A stretch of DNA of 64,000 bases, taken from Prunella strophiata (lineage: Eukaryota > Chordata > Aves > Passeriformes > Prunellidae). The number at the start of each line of letters is the position of its first letter. Position 1 is the stretch's first letter. A program made the translations under genes and the position numbers. The notes beneath the pieces are model-generated. The model was given only the letters and a program-made list of their open reading frames with translations, did no database searches and was not told where the DNA came from. The stretch is taken from positions 29,644,310-29,708,309 of the forward strand of contig JAZBQD010000017.1 in NCBI GenBank assembly GCA_036583965.1. Direction: 5' to 3'. Below are positions 22,440-36,670 of the stretch, in pieces.

Positions 22440-23265
22440 CCTTAAGCAGATCTTACCCCAGGAGGAGGTTTCCAGCTACCTATGGCCTGTGCTCTACAGT
22501 GGAAGAGCCATGCCCCTGTGTTACTTGATTCCTTATCAAACAGCTGGACCTCTCAGTGGGTTGGCCCTGATTAGATGCCAGGTGCCCACCAAAACTGCTC
22601 CATCCCTTCCCCCAAAAAATAGACAGGGGAGAGAAAACAAGGAAAGGCTCAGGAGCTGAGATAACAACACAGAGAGATCACTCACTGCTTACCATCATGG
22701 GCAAAACAGACTTCACTGAGATGGGGAGTGGGGGTTAATGGTGAGTTCATCACATGTTATTTCTGCTGCTGCTTTCTCCTCAACTGCTCCACTGTGGGCC
22801 CTCAACAGGGTCACAAGTTCCACTAGAAAGCTGCTCCAGCATGGGCTTTTCATGGGTCTGCAGGTCCCTGCCAGGACCCTGCTCCAGAGCAGGTCCACAC
22901 AGGGTCACAACCTCTTCTGAGGTACCCACTTACTCCAGTGTGGGGAATCTCATTCCTGGCACCTGGAGCACCTCCTCCCTCACCTGCTCTCAATGTCTGC
23001 ATTGTTGTTCCTCTCATATATTCTCACTCCTCTCTTCTCTGGCCACAGTTAATGCTTCACAAGAACTTTTTCCTGTTTCAAGATATTATCACAGAGTCAC
23101 TACTACCATCTCTGAGTGGCTTGGCCTTGGCCAGCAGTGGGTCCATCCTGGAACCATCTGGCATTGTCTCTATTGGATGTGGGAGAGGCTTCTGGTAGCT
23201 CCTCACAGAAGCCATCTCTGTAGTGCCCCCATTACCAGAACCTTGCCATGTAAACCAAATTCAAC
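22440..23265 (+). mobile_element. Endogenous-retrovirus-derived repeat fragment (avian LTR-type)
   Basis: The sequence matches, from memory, a common bird ERV-associated repeat. Successive blocks are the GCTGGACCTCTCAGTGGGTT block, the CAAAACTGCTCCATCCCTTC block, GGGCAAAACAGACTTCACT, a series of TGCTCCA(G/C)-TGGG units, CACCTGGAGCACCTCCTCCC and TATTATCACAGAG. It ends near AACCTTGCCATGTAAACC. Compared with that pattern it seems internally deleted around 22720-22740. The frames across it carry no intact retroviral protein motif that I can see. Boundaries, family and class are uncertain. Confidence 0.55.
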
Positions 23266-26200
23266 CCCCCAGTGCACTGGGATTCCTGATGCTTATAGAA
23301 AGTTGCAAAGATAACTTTTTCTTCCTTTGCACCCTGTTTCCACCCTTTCTCTGTGTCTGAGCTCTCCTTTGGTGCCTCCCACTCACTGCACTTCTCTAAC
23401 CCTAACACTGTGTCTCCATCTGCTCCCTCAGGCTGCAGCTGGCAGCCTTCCCAGCTCCCCTCCCTCTCTCTTTGCCTTCCCTGCCCAGGTGTCTGTAGGC
23501 ACTTTGCTGTGCAGCAAACTGAATACACCCTCCTGAAGAGAGGACAGAGGGAGTGCATACCGTGTTATCCTCCACGGTTTCACCTGACAGTGGACAAAAG
23601 CAGAAAATCTCAGTACAGTGAACTAATAAACTGACCAACAACTGCAGCTGTAGAAGGGAGGGACCCTTTGCCTAAGGTGAGTGTCATGAGCCTGCAGGCC
23701 CAGCACAGCCTTGCTTCCCTGGGCTGGGCAGGGCTAGGGTAAAGCCACAGCAAGAATGTGGCCTTAAAACTATGTGGGCTTTGTGGATTTGCACCCTGGA
23801 TCTAAGGAGCCTTGGATCTCCCTTCTTTTTAGGTTCTGTGTTTAGCAGGCTTAAATAGGGGAGAAAATGAAGGAAAATCCCAGACAGAAAATTACACAAA
23901 ATTGAGGCTAATGTAAATACCTTGAGGGAAAACACCAGCATGGGGAGACTTGTTGCTATTCTCCCAAACATGCTTTAGAAAATCCAAAAGTTGAAGATAA
24001 TTAGGAAAGCACAACAGAGGTGCCAGATTGCCTCTGCTGTTTTGCCACAGGCCAAGGCTCTCCAGCATTTGCAGTTCAGATTAAGTAAGAGCTGACTGGG
24101 AAGGAATGTATTCCAGTATCTTTCTCTCATCACTGTAACCTTTTTGAGGAGCAATGGAGATTTAACTCCACATGCTGGCCAGCTTGGTGGATCTCAGGAA
24201 ACAACTCTCCCTTCTCACCTATGATGTCTCTGTGACAATGTGGCTGTGGGTGTTGGACAAAATGCTTTCTTAGTGACTATTCTGAAGCCTGTTTCCAGGC
24301 CACCTGAGAGCACACACTGGGTAAGAACAAACCCAGCAAAGCCAGCTGCACAATTGACTGGACATCTCATTATGCAACTGAACATCTTGAACCCTCAATA
24401 TCCCCCTTGGATCACCTCTTGCCTTTCTGAAGGTGCTGGATTCTCACTGATTGCAGATTCTGGAGATTTTAAGGGACATTTTTGCCCTTGGGTGGCAGTT
24501 TGGGAACAGCCATGTGGGCTTTCCTGTGCCTGCGCAGCTGTGGCTCTGACAGCATGACTCACAACAAGCTTTTCCCAGTGCCTTACCAGTTAATTCTTTC
24601 AGTTTCTTTAAATGAGACACAGGGCAAATGTGACTCATTGTCATTTCTGGAAATGACAGACTTGCAAAGTGGGGCTCAGGGGAGTATCTGCCTTGTGCCA
24701 TGCAGCTGGGATCAATGGGCAATTGCCTCCTGACCTCACTCCCTTTCCCTTCTACTTTCAAAATTAGCATTCCTACTTGAGTTTTGACAGCCAATACCAG
24801 GAAAGACTTTCTGTTTTTCTCTGTTGACATTATGTGAAATAAGTGTTCTTGGTAGAAAGAAAGACAAATTGCTTGAATAGAAGATCTTGTCAAATTTTAT
24901 GCTGGTGTTTCTTTATTAAAATCACATACTTTGATTCCTCTCTGCACACACCAGCCTTGCCAGGAAGGCAAATCTCATCCTGGATAGATCCTTGGCTGTT
25001 AGAACTGGTCACTGTGGTGCTGGCAGTTGGGTTGTGCATCAAATGTACCATTTTGTACTGTTTCTGACTGCTCCATGCCACTGCAGCAGCACCTCCCTGG
25101 AGCAGGCATCCCAGAGCAGAATGTGTCCCTCTGGCTTTCAACTGGTTCAACAGCTGCAGCCTGACCTTTTGGTGTGTGGCTCTTCCCTGGTACCTCCCAA
25201 ATTAAAACCTTGTGGCCCTTCTGCAAAGCTGCTGCTTCACTCTAACAGTCCTCATGATCTACATTAGCACTGGTGTTAGTCCTGCCCAAACTTCTCCAGG
25301 TGCAGAACAGGCCATCTTTGCTATCAGGACACATAGAGAGCCCTTTAGGGGTCTTTGCTCCACTCCTGTGTAACACAAAGGGTCTGGCAGCACTTTTGAG
25401 CTTTTTGGACTGTGAGCTTAGGGGAGGTGAATAAAAAAGTAAAGAGAACAGAACACAATAGGGAACTTCATTTTATTCTTGCTTGCCTGGGTATGTGGTA
25501 CCCAGCCAAACTGGGCACACCACAGAGAGAATCACCAGAAGGATAAACTTGCATCTACCTTAACTGGACAGTTTTGCCCGGACGAGGAGACCTAGGTGGC
25601 TTTCCAGGCTGTTTCATGCACAGCACTCCCCATGGTCACAGCTAATAATTTTACATAGCATGCATGTTCTTACGGGAACACAGCCCAAAGAAAAAAGACT
25701 GCATACATAATTAAAGGTAGCCCTCCCAAGTGACTGCTGTGCTTGTAAGGCACCTGCAGGTGAGTGAAAAAGATGGAACTTCAAGCCTCCATGCATCTGG
25801 GCTTGCAGCAGACTGTAGTCACTGCAAACTTAGACACAGGAGCTTAGCCTTTACAGAGGTTCACAAAAAGCAGGCGTGGCATCTGCCCCCTCTCTTCACC
25901 TCCAGTGCTCGCTCCAGTGGGCTGGGCATGGCTGACACCCCCCCATCCCAGCAAGGACACACTTTGTAAAGACTGCTGGTGGGTTTGGCAGCCTGGACAT
26001 CTCTGACCTGCATGTTTGACAGTGCTGGGGAAGGAGGACACAAAGGCCAGCAGAGCACACAAAGCTGTGTCCTTGTGACTTGGTCACCCCAGGGTGTGGG
26101 TGGAGTAAGCACAATGCTCAAGGCACTGAAGTGAGAACCTGGGCAAACAGGAGTGAGGTAGTGTCTGAGACCACAGAGCAAATATTTGCCTGCAATGCAC

Positions 26201-29200
26201 TAAGGCAGATAACTGAAAGGCAGCCAACAAAGGGTGGAGGAGTCTGGTGGAGACAAGGCCCTGCTTGTTTGCCCAGCAGTGCAAAGGACATAAATGCAAA
26301 ATCAGGGCTATTTGGGCCTCTCAAGAAGCTGTAAAAGGCAAAAAACAAGAGGGGGCCTGTTACAGACAGTCTGCACGTGCCTAAATGCCCTCTGAGCACT
26401 GGAAGCTCACCTGCCTCTCAGCTGCTGGCTTGTACCATGCAGGGACAGGGAGGTTAAAGGCTTTCCTGTGCCGTCTCTCTTGCTCCACACCTGCAGAGGA
26501 AGCTGAGCTTTGGCTGGGGAGATTGGGGTGGGGGGCGAACACAGCTGGCACCAGCTCCTGATCCCATCTTGAATTTCCAAACCTCACAGTTTGCATGGTC
26601 AAACAAACTGCATTTACCTCCTGCTGGATCTGTGGCATTAGGGTTTTCAAGATCACTCATTTGGGAACCTTTGTTACCTGATAAGGATGCAAGAGCAGGA
26701 TGCAAAAGTAGATCATGCCCTTACCACCAAAGGCAGAATTAGAGCCCCTTACGTTCAAGGAATCAGATTTTAAAAGGCGGAAATATTTTTTGATGCTTTA
26801 TTCTGAGCAGTAGCAAAACTCAAGCTCTGTCTGAACCAGACAGATGTTTGGGTTGGTGCCAAGTTGGTGACATCATTTTTTTTTTGTTCCTGGTTTTGCT
26901 GTTCACAAATTCCATGTGTATCCTGTTTTCTCAGACAGATTTGGTAGCACAGGGAAGGCTTCATCCTGGTGGTGACAGCTGCCTTGTCCCCAGAAGTGGA
27001 TGTTGTGATGTGACACTGTGTCTTCCCCAGCATCACTGGAGCCAGAAGCCCTGGCTCCCAGCAAGGCAAAGATCACAAGGGCATCCCCTGTCACCCCACT
27101 GCCCCTCTTGCAGAACACTTTGGATGGTTTCTCTTCAGGTTTCCTCTGCTTATCTCTTTGCTATGAAAATCCCTGTTGAGTCAGACACCGCCTTCAAGTT
27201 CAGAGGTGAAAAACTGCTCATATACTGCTTTACCCTTCAAGTGAAGCCTCCTGGCCTCTTTGGAAATGAAGAGGTGCTGGATGATGCACTCCAACACCTG
27301 AAAAGAAAGAGGAATGATCAATTATGTCCCTGAGGAATGGTTAATCTTCCATCCCTGGACTGGATAACGTTTCCTTCCTTCAGTAACTGTTGTGGGCAGG
27401 GGGAGACCACAGGGTAGGTAGCCCTGGTGGAGGGGCCAGCCACCAGGACCTGCCCTGCTCTCTGTGATGTTGCCTTTCTCCCCATCTCTGGGCTTCATGT
27501 AGGGGCTGTGCCCCCAGGGGAAAAGCCTACACTTCAAAGGCATCTACCTCACACCCATCCAAGAGAAAACTGGGAAAGAAGGGCTCATGGTGCTGTGGAA
27601 GTGATGATTGTTTTCTCAACTGATCAGTGCTTCCTACAGGGTTGATTTGCACTCCCTTTTTGTCCCAAAACTGTTGCGAGCTGGAAATATGGTACCAGAT
27701 TCTGCAAAACTGCTTGTTCAAGGACAGTGAGACTATGGAGCCATTTGACACAGCTCCCTGGCTGACAGCAGCAGACACCTCGGAAAAGAGTATGGCACAA
27801 TAAAAGACCTTCCTCCATCTACTGCTGACAACCATTTGGGAACTTTTTTGAGGGAAAGGCTGTTCTGGGGCTTCCATGTTTATCAGTTCTTATGGAACTA
27901 GTGCCACAGGTTTGTTTAGAAGCTTTGGGGAACCGTACAAACTCTTAACATCACCAGTTCTGTCAGCAGAGGGTAACTGTGTGTCTTGTGGAGCAGCTCA
28001 CCCTTTTGCTGAATGCAGAAACTGTTCTCTGCCAGCTCCCTCCAGTGTCACCCACACCTGGTGACATCACAAGAGGTGAATAGTGGTTTTCCTGTCACAT
28101 CTCCCATCAGTCCTGTTTTTTTAAGCTCTCTGCTGTACCTTCTCTGTTTAGCAGGTTAAGCATCCTAGCACCTTTGCTGTGTCCAGGCAGAGAACTATGC
28201 TCTGCTTCCAGCTTCCCAGTCTGCCCTGTCCTGTCACTGCACCCATCTTGAGATGGGAAGAGGGCTTACAGTGAAGAAGAGTAAGAATTCTCTGGTCACA
28301 TGTATCAGAGGATTAAATTACCTTTATTACCTCTCTCATAATTCTCAACCTTTTATTTCTGTTTCTGACCATTGCTGAGGACACCAAAACATTCATAGCA
28401 GCTCTTGGGTCTCTTCCTGAGTGGCAGCAGCTGACATGGAGTTCATCAGTCAGCACCCATAGAAAGAATTGCTTTTTCCCCATGCCCACTACTTCGTGTT
28501 CATCAAAGCTGCATTTCATATGCTAATTTATTGCCCAATTATTCTGACATTGTGGGCACATTCTGATGATGTTAAGTAGAGAGACACAGCTTGTTTGACT
28601 CCTGTCTGCCAGGTAAATCTTGGGAATATGAGTAAGGAGAGCAGGACCCCTGAGCTTGCAAAGCATCTGAAATAAGAGCGTAAAGGTCTAACTTACCCTG
28701 TCCTCAGTGAAGCCACTATTGCTACTTGTCAGAAAAACAGAGATCAAAGATTGATATACAGACGTCTACCAATCCACTCTTGTTGGAGTTGTTTTTCTTT
28801 TGGGTCAGCCTTTGGATCTGGTTATGCCTTTGGACAGCCTAAGGCTGCTCCAAATGCTGGATTGTGCTTCACCACCCAGTGTTGTTGCTGTGGAGCGGTG
28901 ACTTTCCCCATAGCAGATGGAGCACTCATGTGACACTTCGTACACTATGTATCATCTATTTACATCTTTTTTTACATTAGCAACAGATGGCTTGGCATAA
29001 TTATATTTTTTAAATTAGGGGGAATATGTATCTAAAACTTCACACATTTTTCTAGAGCCTATTTTACTATTCCTTTTTACTTTTGCAGCACCAGCGCTGA
29101 GGTCTTAAGTGGAAGGACCTCCCTTATCCTTCCATCGCCTTCCCTGAAGAGGTGTCACACTAAACACGCAGGTAGATACAGTATAGCAGTAAGCAAGCAG

Positions 29201-32200
29201 AAACACCCCCGGTCACACAAAGGGAGAGGAAAAGGCAGCTTGGAAGGAAGCAACACAAAAGGGAGAAGAAACAGACTTATGGGCAGTACTAGGAGGGAAG
29301 GGGAAAAAGAGAAGCACCAGGGCTGACAAACTATAGCTTCAAAAGCTAATTGAACTCAAGTCCTACAAAAGCATAACCTTGCTTCAGAAATATAAAACCT
29401 AGCAAAACATGAGTTCAGCAGCTGGTTTCTTCATGTTCCTTTTTTTTTTGGTGTATAAGGCTGTAAGCATGGGGTCTCTGATACGGAATTTTTCTCAGGA
29501 AATATCAGACTTGTTGTAAAGAAGGGTTAATGTAAACCAGGACTTTTCCATGCTCATGTGACTCCCAAAGCTGGGGCTGTAAGCAGGGTGCCAGGTTGGT
29601 TTGATTTAGCAGTGCTGATGCTGTTGGAAGAAAAGAAGAGGCACTTGTTAAGACTATGGGAAGAGATAAAGGATAGACTAGGAGCAGCCAAGATACTGAA
29701 ATCTCTTTATCAGACTACATTTGCCCAGAAAGTAAAAGGTCCTTGAACAATGAGGAATGAAATACATCCTCAACATTGCCAAATGAATCATCACCCTTGT
29801 GCACAATGTCAGACCTTGAACACTGGCAATGTCCAAACTTTTGCCTTTTGCTGGGAAGGGACTGGGGTTTAGTGAGAGTGGGCCTTCAGAGAAGGGCAGG
29901 AGAATGCAATTGGGACACAGGGGGTTTAATCTGCATTCCTTACTGCAAAGGGCTGTATCACAGGGAAAGGAAACATCCACGGGAGAGCACATCTGTCCAG
30001 AACCTCATCATTGCCATAGTACTGTCCATAGGCAAGTACATGATCTTTCTGGTGCCAGCAGGAAGAATTAGAATACAGCTTTGGGTGGAAAATATTTTTG
30101 ATTGCAACCGTCCCTGTGAAACATCTCTCAGGAAATGACCCATGGGCAATACCAAGATGTGCAGACAGAGCTCTGGGCAAAGGCTGTGGTACCCCTTGGT
30201 GGCCAGTGACCTGTGGGCTCTGTGTTTGTAAGTAGGTCTTTCCCAACTCAGGCATGCACACCTGCTGAGATGTCATTCTTTTGCTAGGTTATTTTGACCC
30301 GTGGACCTTTGCTGCAGTGTATCAGATGATGTGCCTACTGGTTCTTGCTTGGTGTTTCTCAGCAAGCAAACATGGTATGGTGGGTGGATGCAAACCTAGT
30401 TTACATTTTTACACTACTTTTACTCCTCTGTAAATCCTACTCAGTAATGACTAATCCCCAGGCTGATTCCCCTTTCCCATTCGGATTATTTTATTTTCGC
30501 TAAATTTTGGTACTTGATAAAATTTAACCCTTTAGGGTCTTCTTGTTTTAATTTTTCACACGCTAAATGGAGAAATGGTTTACTCTAAGGCAGTACCCCA
30601 ATGGAAATTAAAGGACACATCCCCTCCAAGAAAGTAAGTCAAGAAACTAAGTACTTAACAAAAATGTACAGAAAGCACAGATTGAAAAAGAAACTATTGC
30701 AGATACCTACAAGGAGTCAGGTGAGACATCTGGGTATAGGTGATAGGTGTACTATCCAGAGGAGCCCACCTGTCCTGTGTCTGCTCCTGAATCTTCCCAT
30801 GATGTCAGGGACAGCTTGGGTGATGCAGTCTCTACTTACCTGCCTTTGTCTTTATCAAGATCAACACTACTCAGGAGTCACTGGGTAGTGACTGGCTGAA
30901 GCAAACAGAACAGAAGAACAGAAGCAAGCTCATGTTAAGCTTCTCTGAAAAGGGTTGTGCAACCCATTTATTCCTGCTGGGCTCTGGACACTGTATCTGC
31001 AGCAGCTCAAAGAAGCAACAGATACCCTGAGAAGCCAGGTGGTTCCCCAAAAAGTTGGAAAGCCCTGCTGCAACATGAAGCAGCACAGTGTGAGGACAAC
31101 CCCACCAACTCACAGGGGTGGAGGGCCAGCTGCCACCTCTAGCTCAGCCCTGTCCCCAGGGATTGGCTTTCCTCTCCAGTGTACAGCGAAGCTGCTCTGC
31201 AGTGCTGAGGGAACAGTGGGGCACACCTTGCTTTGCTGCAGCTCCTCTCCATTGGCTCACTGATGCTGAGGGCCAATGCCCAGCCTGCAACTTTATCCTG
31301 GCCTTGCTTTTTGTCTGCCTCACACTCCTCATGGGATCATCATGGGCCTCTGTTGGGATCTGATCTCACTACCCCCCATACCTTGCTAGGGGCTTTTTAG
31401 GGATTTCCTGGCCAGCTAGTGGTCCCCTGACTCCCTCTCTCTTTCCAAGTGTAAAGATCTCCCTGCTTTCTTCTTCCATTTCTGGCAATGAGACATCCAC
31501 AATTGGGGATTATGAGATGTTTCAGCTATCCCCTACACCCCTTTGCCCCAGATCTACCACAGCAGCTGCAGTGGCCCTGTGAGTCACTGAGGCTGTAATT
31601 GAGGGCAGCAGCCCACAGTAGAACAGGAGGCAGACAGAAGTTCTGCCAGGGCTGGGGCAGTGTGGCTAATTCTGCTGCTGATCTAACATCTGTAAAAATT
31701 ATTATCAAAAACCTATTTCTTCCAAGCAAGGTGAATCAAAAGTGAAAATCTGAATCCAGGGTGAATCAAAAGAGAAAATCTGAATCCAGGGAAAGGTTTG
31801 CCCAGCAGCTCAGAATGGGAAATTCATGGGATTTCCAGAGAAGTGGCTTTGTTGGCACCATGTTGCCAGTCCTTGTGATTTTAATCAAGTGTCTTACATG
31901 GTTGGTTTCTGTCCTAGGGTTCTTGCAGTTGCAATATGATTACTGAGTTTTCTCTTCTTCTTTTCATATTGAGGCAATCTTTACTTGTGGGAGCTGTGAA
32001 AGAAACCATGAGAACAAGAACCCCAGGGGCTCAAAATACCTATATGTAAATAAAGGTTAACACCACAGAGATTATTTTCAAAGCAATACTTTGTTTTTAC
32101 AAGAAAAGACTTGTACCTGACAACCTCAATGACAGAGAAAACCAGTCTCTCCAGATGTGACTGAAACTGAATGCAACAGCTCCTTAGTGTGTGGGCTCTT

Positions 32201-35200
32201 CTCCAGCCTCCCAGGCGCAAACACAGCCTGCTCAAATAGGAGGTCTGTGTGATGCCTTGTTTCTTCTTGTGCTTCACTCTCCACTTGCAGCTTCCAAACC
32301 AGGGAAGTTATAGGTGCAAGGAAAAAGTCTGCTGGGCTTCAGATCATGCACCCCTTTTTTGGAAAAGGCACCAGACCCGGAATGCCTAGCTGCTTGTGTG
32401 GACAGGAGGCAGAACCATGGAGCTGTACTAAACTGTCTTCCTCAGGCTGCTGCAGGAGGAGTTTAGCCCTTTAATGACAGACACATCTAGCTTCCTTCCT
32501 GCTGCATGGCCTGTGAGATGCAAAAGCATTAAGGGGTTGGCTGGAAGGGATATTCAGGGGTAAGGTGTGAACTGTTGCAGTATATAAGTGATTAATCAAA
32601 ATTTGTTTTGTGATCTTGATTTTGGTCCTTACAGAGAACAGTAAGAAAGTAGGAGGGGAACGAACAAAACAGCCAAATCCTGCAAGGAAAAGAGAAATGA
32701 AACTAGAGCAGCTTCAGGTCATGTTGGTCAGATGCTGAAGACCATAAATGGGGTGAAAACATAAACTGTCATAAGCTACCAAACTGATGAGGCATATTTT
32801 GGAGTCAACCTGCCTTAAACTGATTACCATGACCCCCCCATAGAGCCCACACATAGTAGCAACCACATCAGACATCACTAAGTCCTGGCAACTAGATGGT
32901 GAAGAAGGCAGGAGGACAAAAATGTGACCTTCTGCTCTGGAGAGAAAGGACACATACCATGGAATGATGGGAAGCCTATCCCTGAAAAAGGTGGTTTACT
33001 AAGTAGTACTTGACTGCCCTGTATAAAGTGTGGATTATTTTCAGGTTTTGCTTTATCCCCATCTTGGTAAAAGAAGAAATGAGTTTCCAGAATGAAGGCA
33101 AAAGGGGGAAGGGGTAGTAAACAATTCTTGACTGTGAAGCACAGCATATGCTAGTGTGGAGCTGAACAGCTTTCCATGAAATATATTCTAGCCAAGCTAT
33201 TACTAACACCTGATACACCCATGGTCCCCCATTAGTTTCCTGCCAGCAGTGAGCAATGGACTCAATATTATCAATAATGTTCCTTTCCCCTCTCCTTCTC
33301 TCCCACCAATTAATCATCTGTTAATCATGAGAAACAGACCTCTACTTGGAAAATATCGGACAAACAAGGAGTTTTGCCAATAAAATGGAATATTATAGTA
33401 AATAATCTTTAAGGTGTCCTGAAATAAGGTGTAGCCATATTGTTATGCCACAGATTTCAAACATTGCTATTTAGCAAAATTCCTGGGGAAAGGTAAGCTG
33501 GTCAGGTCTGCCAGCTGATACATACAGGTAATGTGTGTCAGGAACACCACGAGCAGTAAAGACTTGGTCAGATCAAGCTTCTTTGGTCTCACATCTATTA
33601 AGGCCCAGATGAGCTGCCTTGAAAGCAGCCACCTTTTCATTGTCCTGCCCTTTCCCCAGGCAGGACTAGCTGTGCAAAAACCAGTCCCTACAGGTGTTGG
33701 CCTGCCTTCAGAGGCCTCCCAGGAGAGGCTCCAAAACACAAAATCCCCTCCCCATTCACTTTGGCAAATTTGTTCTAGTCAAAGTCTCATTTGCTATCAC
33801 TCAAACTCCAGCCATATGCGTTTCTCCAGTCCTACCTAACACAGGAAATACAGTCCTGTTTTAACATAAATAAAGACTCATATCTTCCTCAGTCTATCCA
33901 GTAGTCAAAATACCAGTTTCTTCAACCTTTATTTCTGGATTTATTTTATAGTCTTGTCATAATTCTTGCACCTTCCATCTAGCATTAGCATAAACAAAGA
34001 GAGACAAGATATTCAGATGTCCTCATACGAGGCCATACAGTACCACTGAGAGTATACTAAACAGTTAGAGATTTACTTTAGGAGGATCCCCCAACCTACC
34101 ACACCCTTTGATTTCACCTGTTCAGTAGAGCAGCCCTAACATTTGACATGAAGGTTGCAATAGAAATCCCCATGGCAGGATCTGAGATTACTTATATCAA
34201 ACAAAATGTACTTATGACAGACTTTTACATGGATGCTGAGGTGACAAATAGGTAAGGCAGCATGGTACAGAGCAGGGCATACCAAGAGGCTGAATCCAAG
34301 CTGTAGAATACGAGATTCAACTGTAAACTCCTGCTCTTTTTCCCTGGTTTTGCAGTATTAATTATTTATTATTTGGATAGGCTTCTCAAGCCCTGAATGA
34401 AAAATTTCTCACCTAACAGAAAGCAGCTCTACTTACCTACCACATGTGTGGTAAGAGTAATGATGTGCTGTCCATGTGGGAGCAGGACCTTGAGACCTAT
34501 GGCTGCCCTAATCCTCTGTAGGTCCCTAAATTGAATAAATCATAGACTAAAATTCAGCAGCTTCTTCCCCAGTTTAAAAACGCAGTACACACAACAGGGA
34601 AGAAGGCAACCTACTAGGACACACCATCTCAAAGAAATAGGGATAGTAAGACTTACTGCTCTGTCTCCATGGAACAAATGCCCATGTAGTTTTCATATGG
34701 GTGACTAACAGGCAGTTTTCTGTTTGGCTGACAGCTGGAAGCAGAAAATCTACCCAAAACTGCAAGAGTACAACAGACCTCCTAAAAAATCCATGTCCTT
34801 TGGCAGTGATGACTGAGGAATTTTCAAGTGTTTAGCTGAGCTTTTGCGAGCACATGGGCATCAGGACAAGTGTAGCATATACTCATCAAACTTTCAACCT
34901 GATTTAACAGCATCTTACCAATTATGCAATTACACATTTTTCCATAAACACTGGAACTGTGTACCAAAGCATGCTACAAAGGTAACAAAAGACTTGGCCC
35001 AACTTGGCACTGGACTTCCCAGCTATGATTAGTTAGACATTTCTTAGCAGAATGGATCATGTCTTCCTGATGCCCAGGGCCCTTTCCTGAGATGAATTAA
35101 AGAAAGCTTAGGACTGCAGCACAGAGAAGGCACATCCAGTTCTTCCAAGCCCAATCTCCATCCTGTAAACTTACAGAGACTATGTTCTGTTTGCTTGCAT

Positions 35201-35589
35201 TCTCATACACCTCTCTCAGGCTTTGTGCTTTTGTTTCCTTGAGGATTGTTATGTGAAGGTCCTAACTGATCATCTGTACTGGTTTATCAGCCTGAAAGCT
35301 TAGTGCTCATGGACCTGATGGAACAGGTTGGACTGATAGGGAAGGACATCTGATGTACAATATACTTTTGGGACTAAGATCTTAGAAATTTTGTAATCTT
35401 TATTATGGCAATCATAAAGAGGAAAAACACTGAGTTATCTCTAAATATCCTGACTGCAGACACCATGACAAAAATAGATCACAACTGCAGAAAAGTTACT
35501 GTCTGTAGAATCCTTGGAGACAAGAGGGCTAATGTGTATGTCTCAAAAACTGATAGCCAGATGGAGCAAGCCATGGATTGTCAGTGGTA
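23266..35589. other. Gene-poor intergenic interval
   Basis: No protein gene is recognised. Open frames are short, occur on both strands and have no family motifs. The part from about 24.9 to 25.6 kb has the look of an old repeat (AGGGGTCTTTGCTCCACTCC, GGACTGTGAGCTTAGGGGAG), but I could not classify it. A 30-bp tandem duplication is listed separately. No RNA gene was recognised. Confidence 0.55.
31731..31790. repeat. 30-bp tandem duplication, two copies
   Basis: A unit starting GTGAATCAAAAG and ending TGAATCCAGG occurs twice head to tail with one substitution (AGTG versus AGAG). Confidence 0.92.
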
Positions 35590-36367
35590 ACAGCCAAGAA
35601 CTGTTGGTAATAATACACTGAGAAAGAATAGGATGTGGCTGGAGAAGAGGCCATAAGGAGGTAGGGCAGCGCATTTCTGGGACAAACGTCCTTGTTCTGG
35701 CTCCTGGAGATGAACACAACACAGCACAAGTGCAGGGATGAGGCTGAGAAGTGGGCATGGAATGTAAGAAGGGATTGAGACCACCAAAGATCCCCAAAGC
35801 CTTCCAACCCACTTCCAGAAAAGTCTAGAGGAATGCTTTGCACAGGATTACAAATTTGCATAGAAAGTGAGAAACTTATCTCCAAGATGGGGAGATTTAT
35901 TTATAAAAGGTATTCCAACCAAGCCCACATGTGTGGACATCCCCAGGACACCCCAGCTGGATCGATGCTGGAGCTAGGACTGGTAATCTCTCTTTCCCTC
36001 TCTCCTTTCTTCTCTTTCTCCTTCTTTAATTAATTTCTGTATTTCTCCCTCCCCTTTCACCTTACCCCACTTTCGCCCTGATTTTTTAAGTTTCTCTAAA
36101 GCCTTCTGATGTTTACATTCTTGTGCAGAACTTTCTCACGCACTTTCTGTAAATAACTTATTGTTTTGCATTCCTCTATGGGGGACGAGCAACTTGATGG
36201 ACTGTTGAGTTGTCCAGTGGCATTGAGGAGATGGCACTGTCACCCTCCAATGACACTGGGATTTCAGAAAACTATAAATGGAGTCAGATTTCAATAAACT
36301 TCCTCTTTTTGTTCTGTTGCACCTTGCAAAGAGCTGCTGTCTGCGTCATGTTGTTTTGTGTCTTACA
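35590..36367 (+). mobile_element. Likely long terminal repeat remnant (left limit uncertain)
   Basis: The layout is LTR-like. A TATA box (TATAAAA, 35902-35908) is followed about 390 bp later by a poly(A) signal (AATAAA, 36293-36298) and then T/GT-rich sequence. The segment ends GTGTCTTACA, the usual CA terminus. A polypyrimidine stretch occupies 35984-36030. No internal viral genes are seen to the right, so a solo LTR is the simplest reading. I could not find the matching TG start or target-site duplication. Confidence 0.4.
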
Positions 36368-36670
36368 GCGACATCCCTCTGTTCAAAACCCACTGCCATG
36401 TGTTCATAGAGAAGATAAGGTCCTAACTTATACCAATTTCCATGCCAAGTATGTAATTTACCAATAGAAGTTTGTGAGTTTTTGTGGACCCTCTGACTTT
36501 TGTCATTCCTTTTGACCGTAGGCATCTTCAAATCTTGAGTATTCCCTTCCCCTCAAGGGTGGGACACCACACTTGCAACTTTAAGGCATGGAAGTGGAAA
36601 AAGGGGAAATAATATTGCATCCAGATAGTCAATAAAATAAAATAATTCAAGAGAATCTCTTTAACAGCAA

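Noticed and set aside
22754..23314. 186-codon open frame in the ERV-derived block
   Set aside because: It is a Ser/Leu-rich translation of an LTR-type noncoding repeat, with no gag, pol or env motif visible.
26848..27333. 161-codon plus-strand open frame
   Set aside because: There is no domain, no CpG-rich start and no splice pattern matching a known protein. Opposite-strand frames of similar length occur there.
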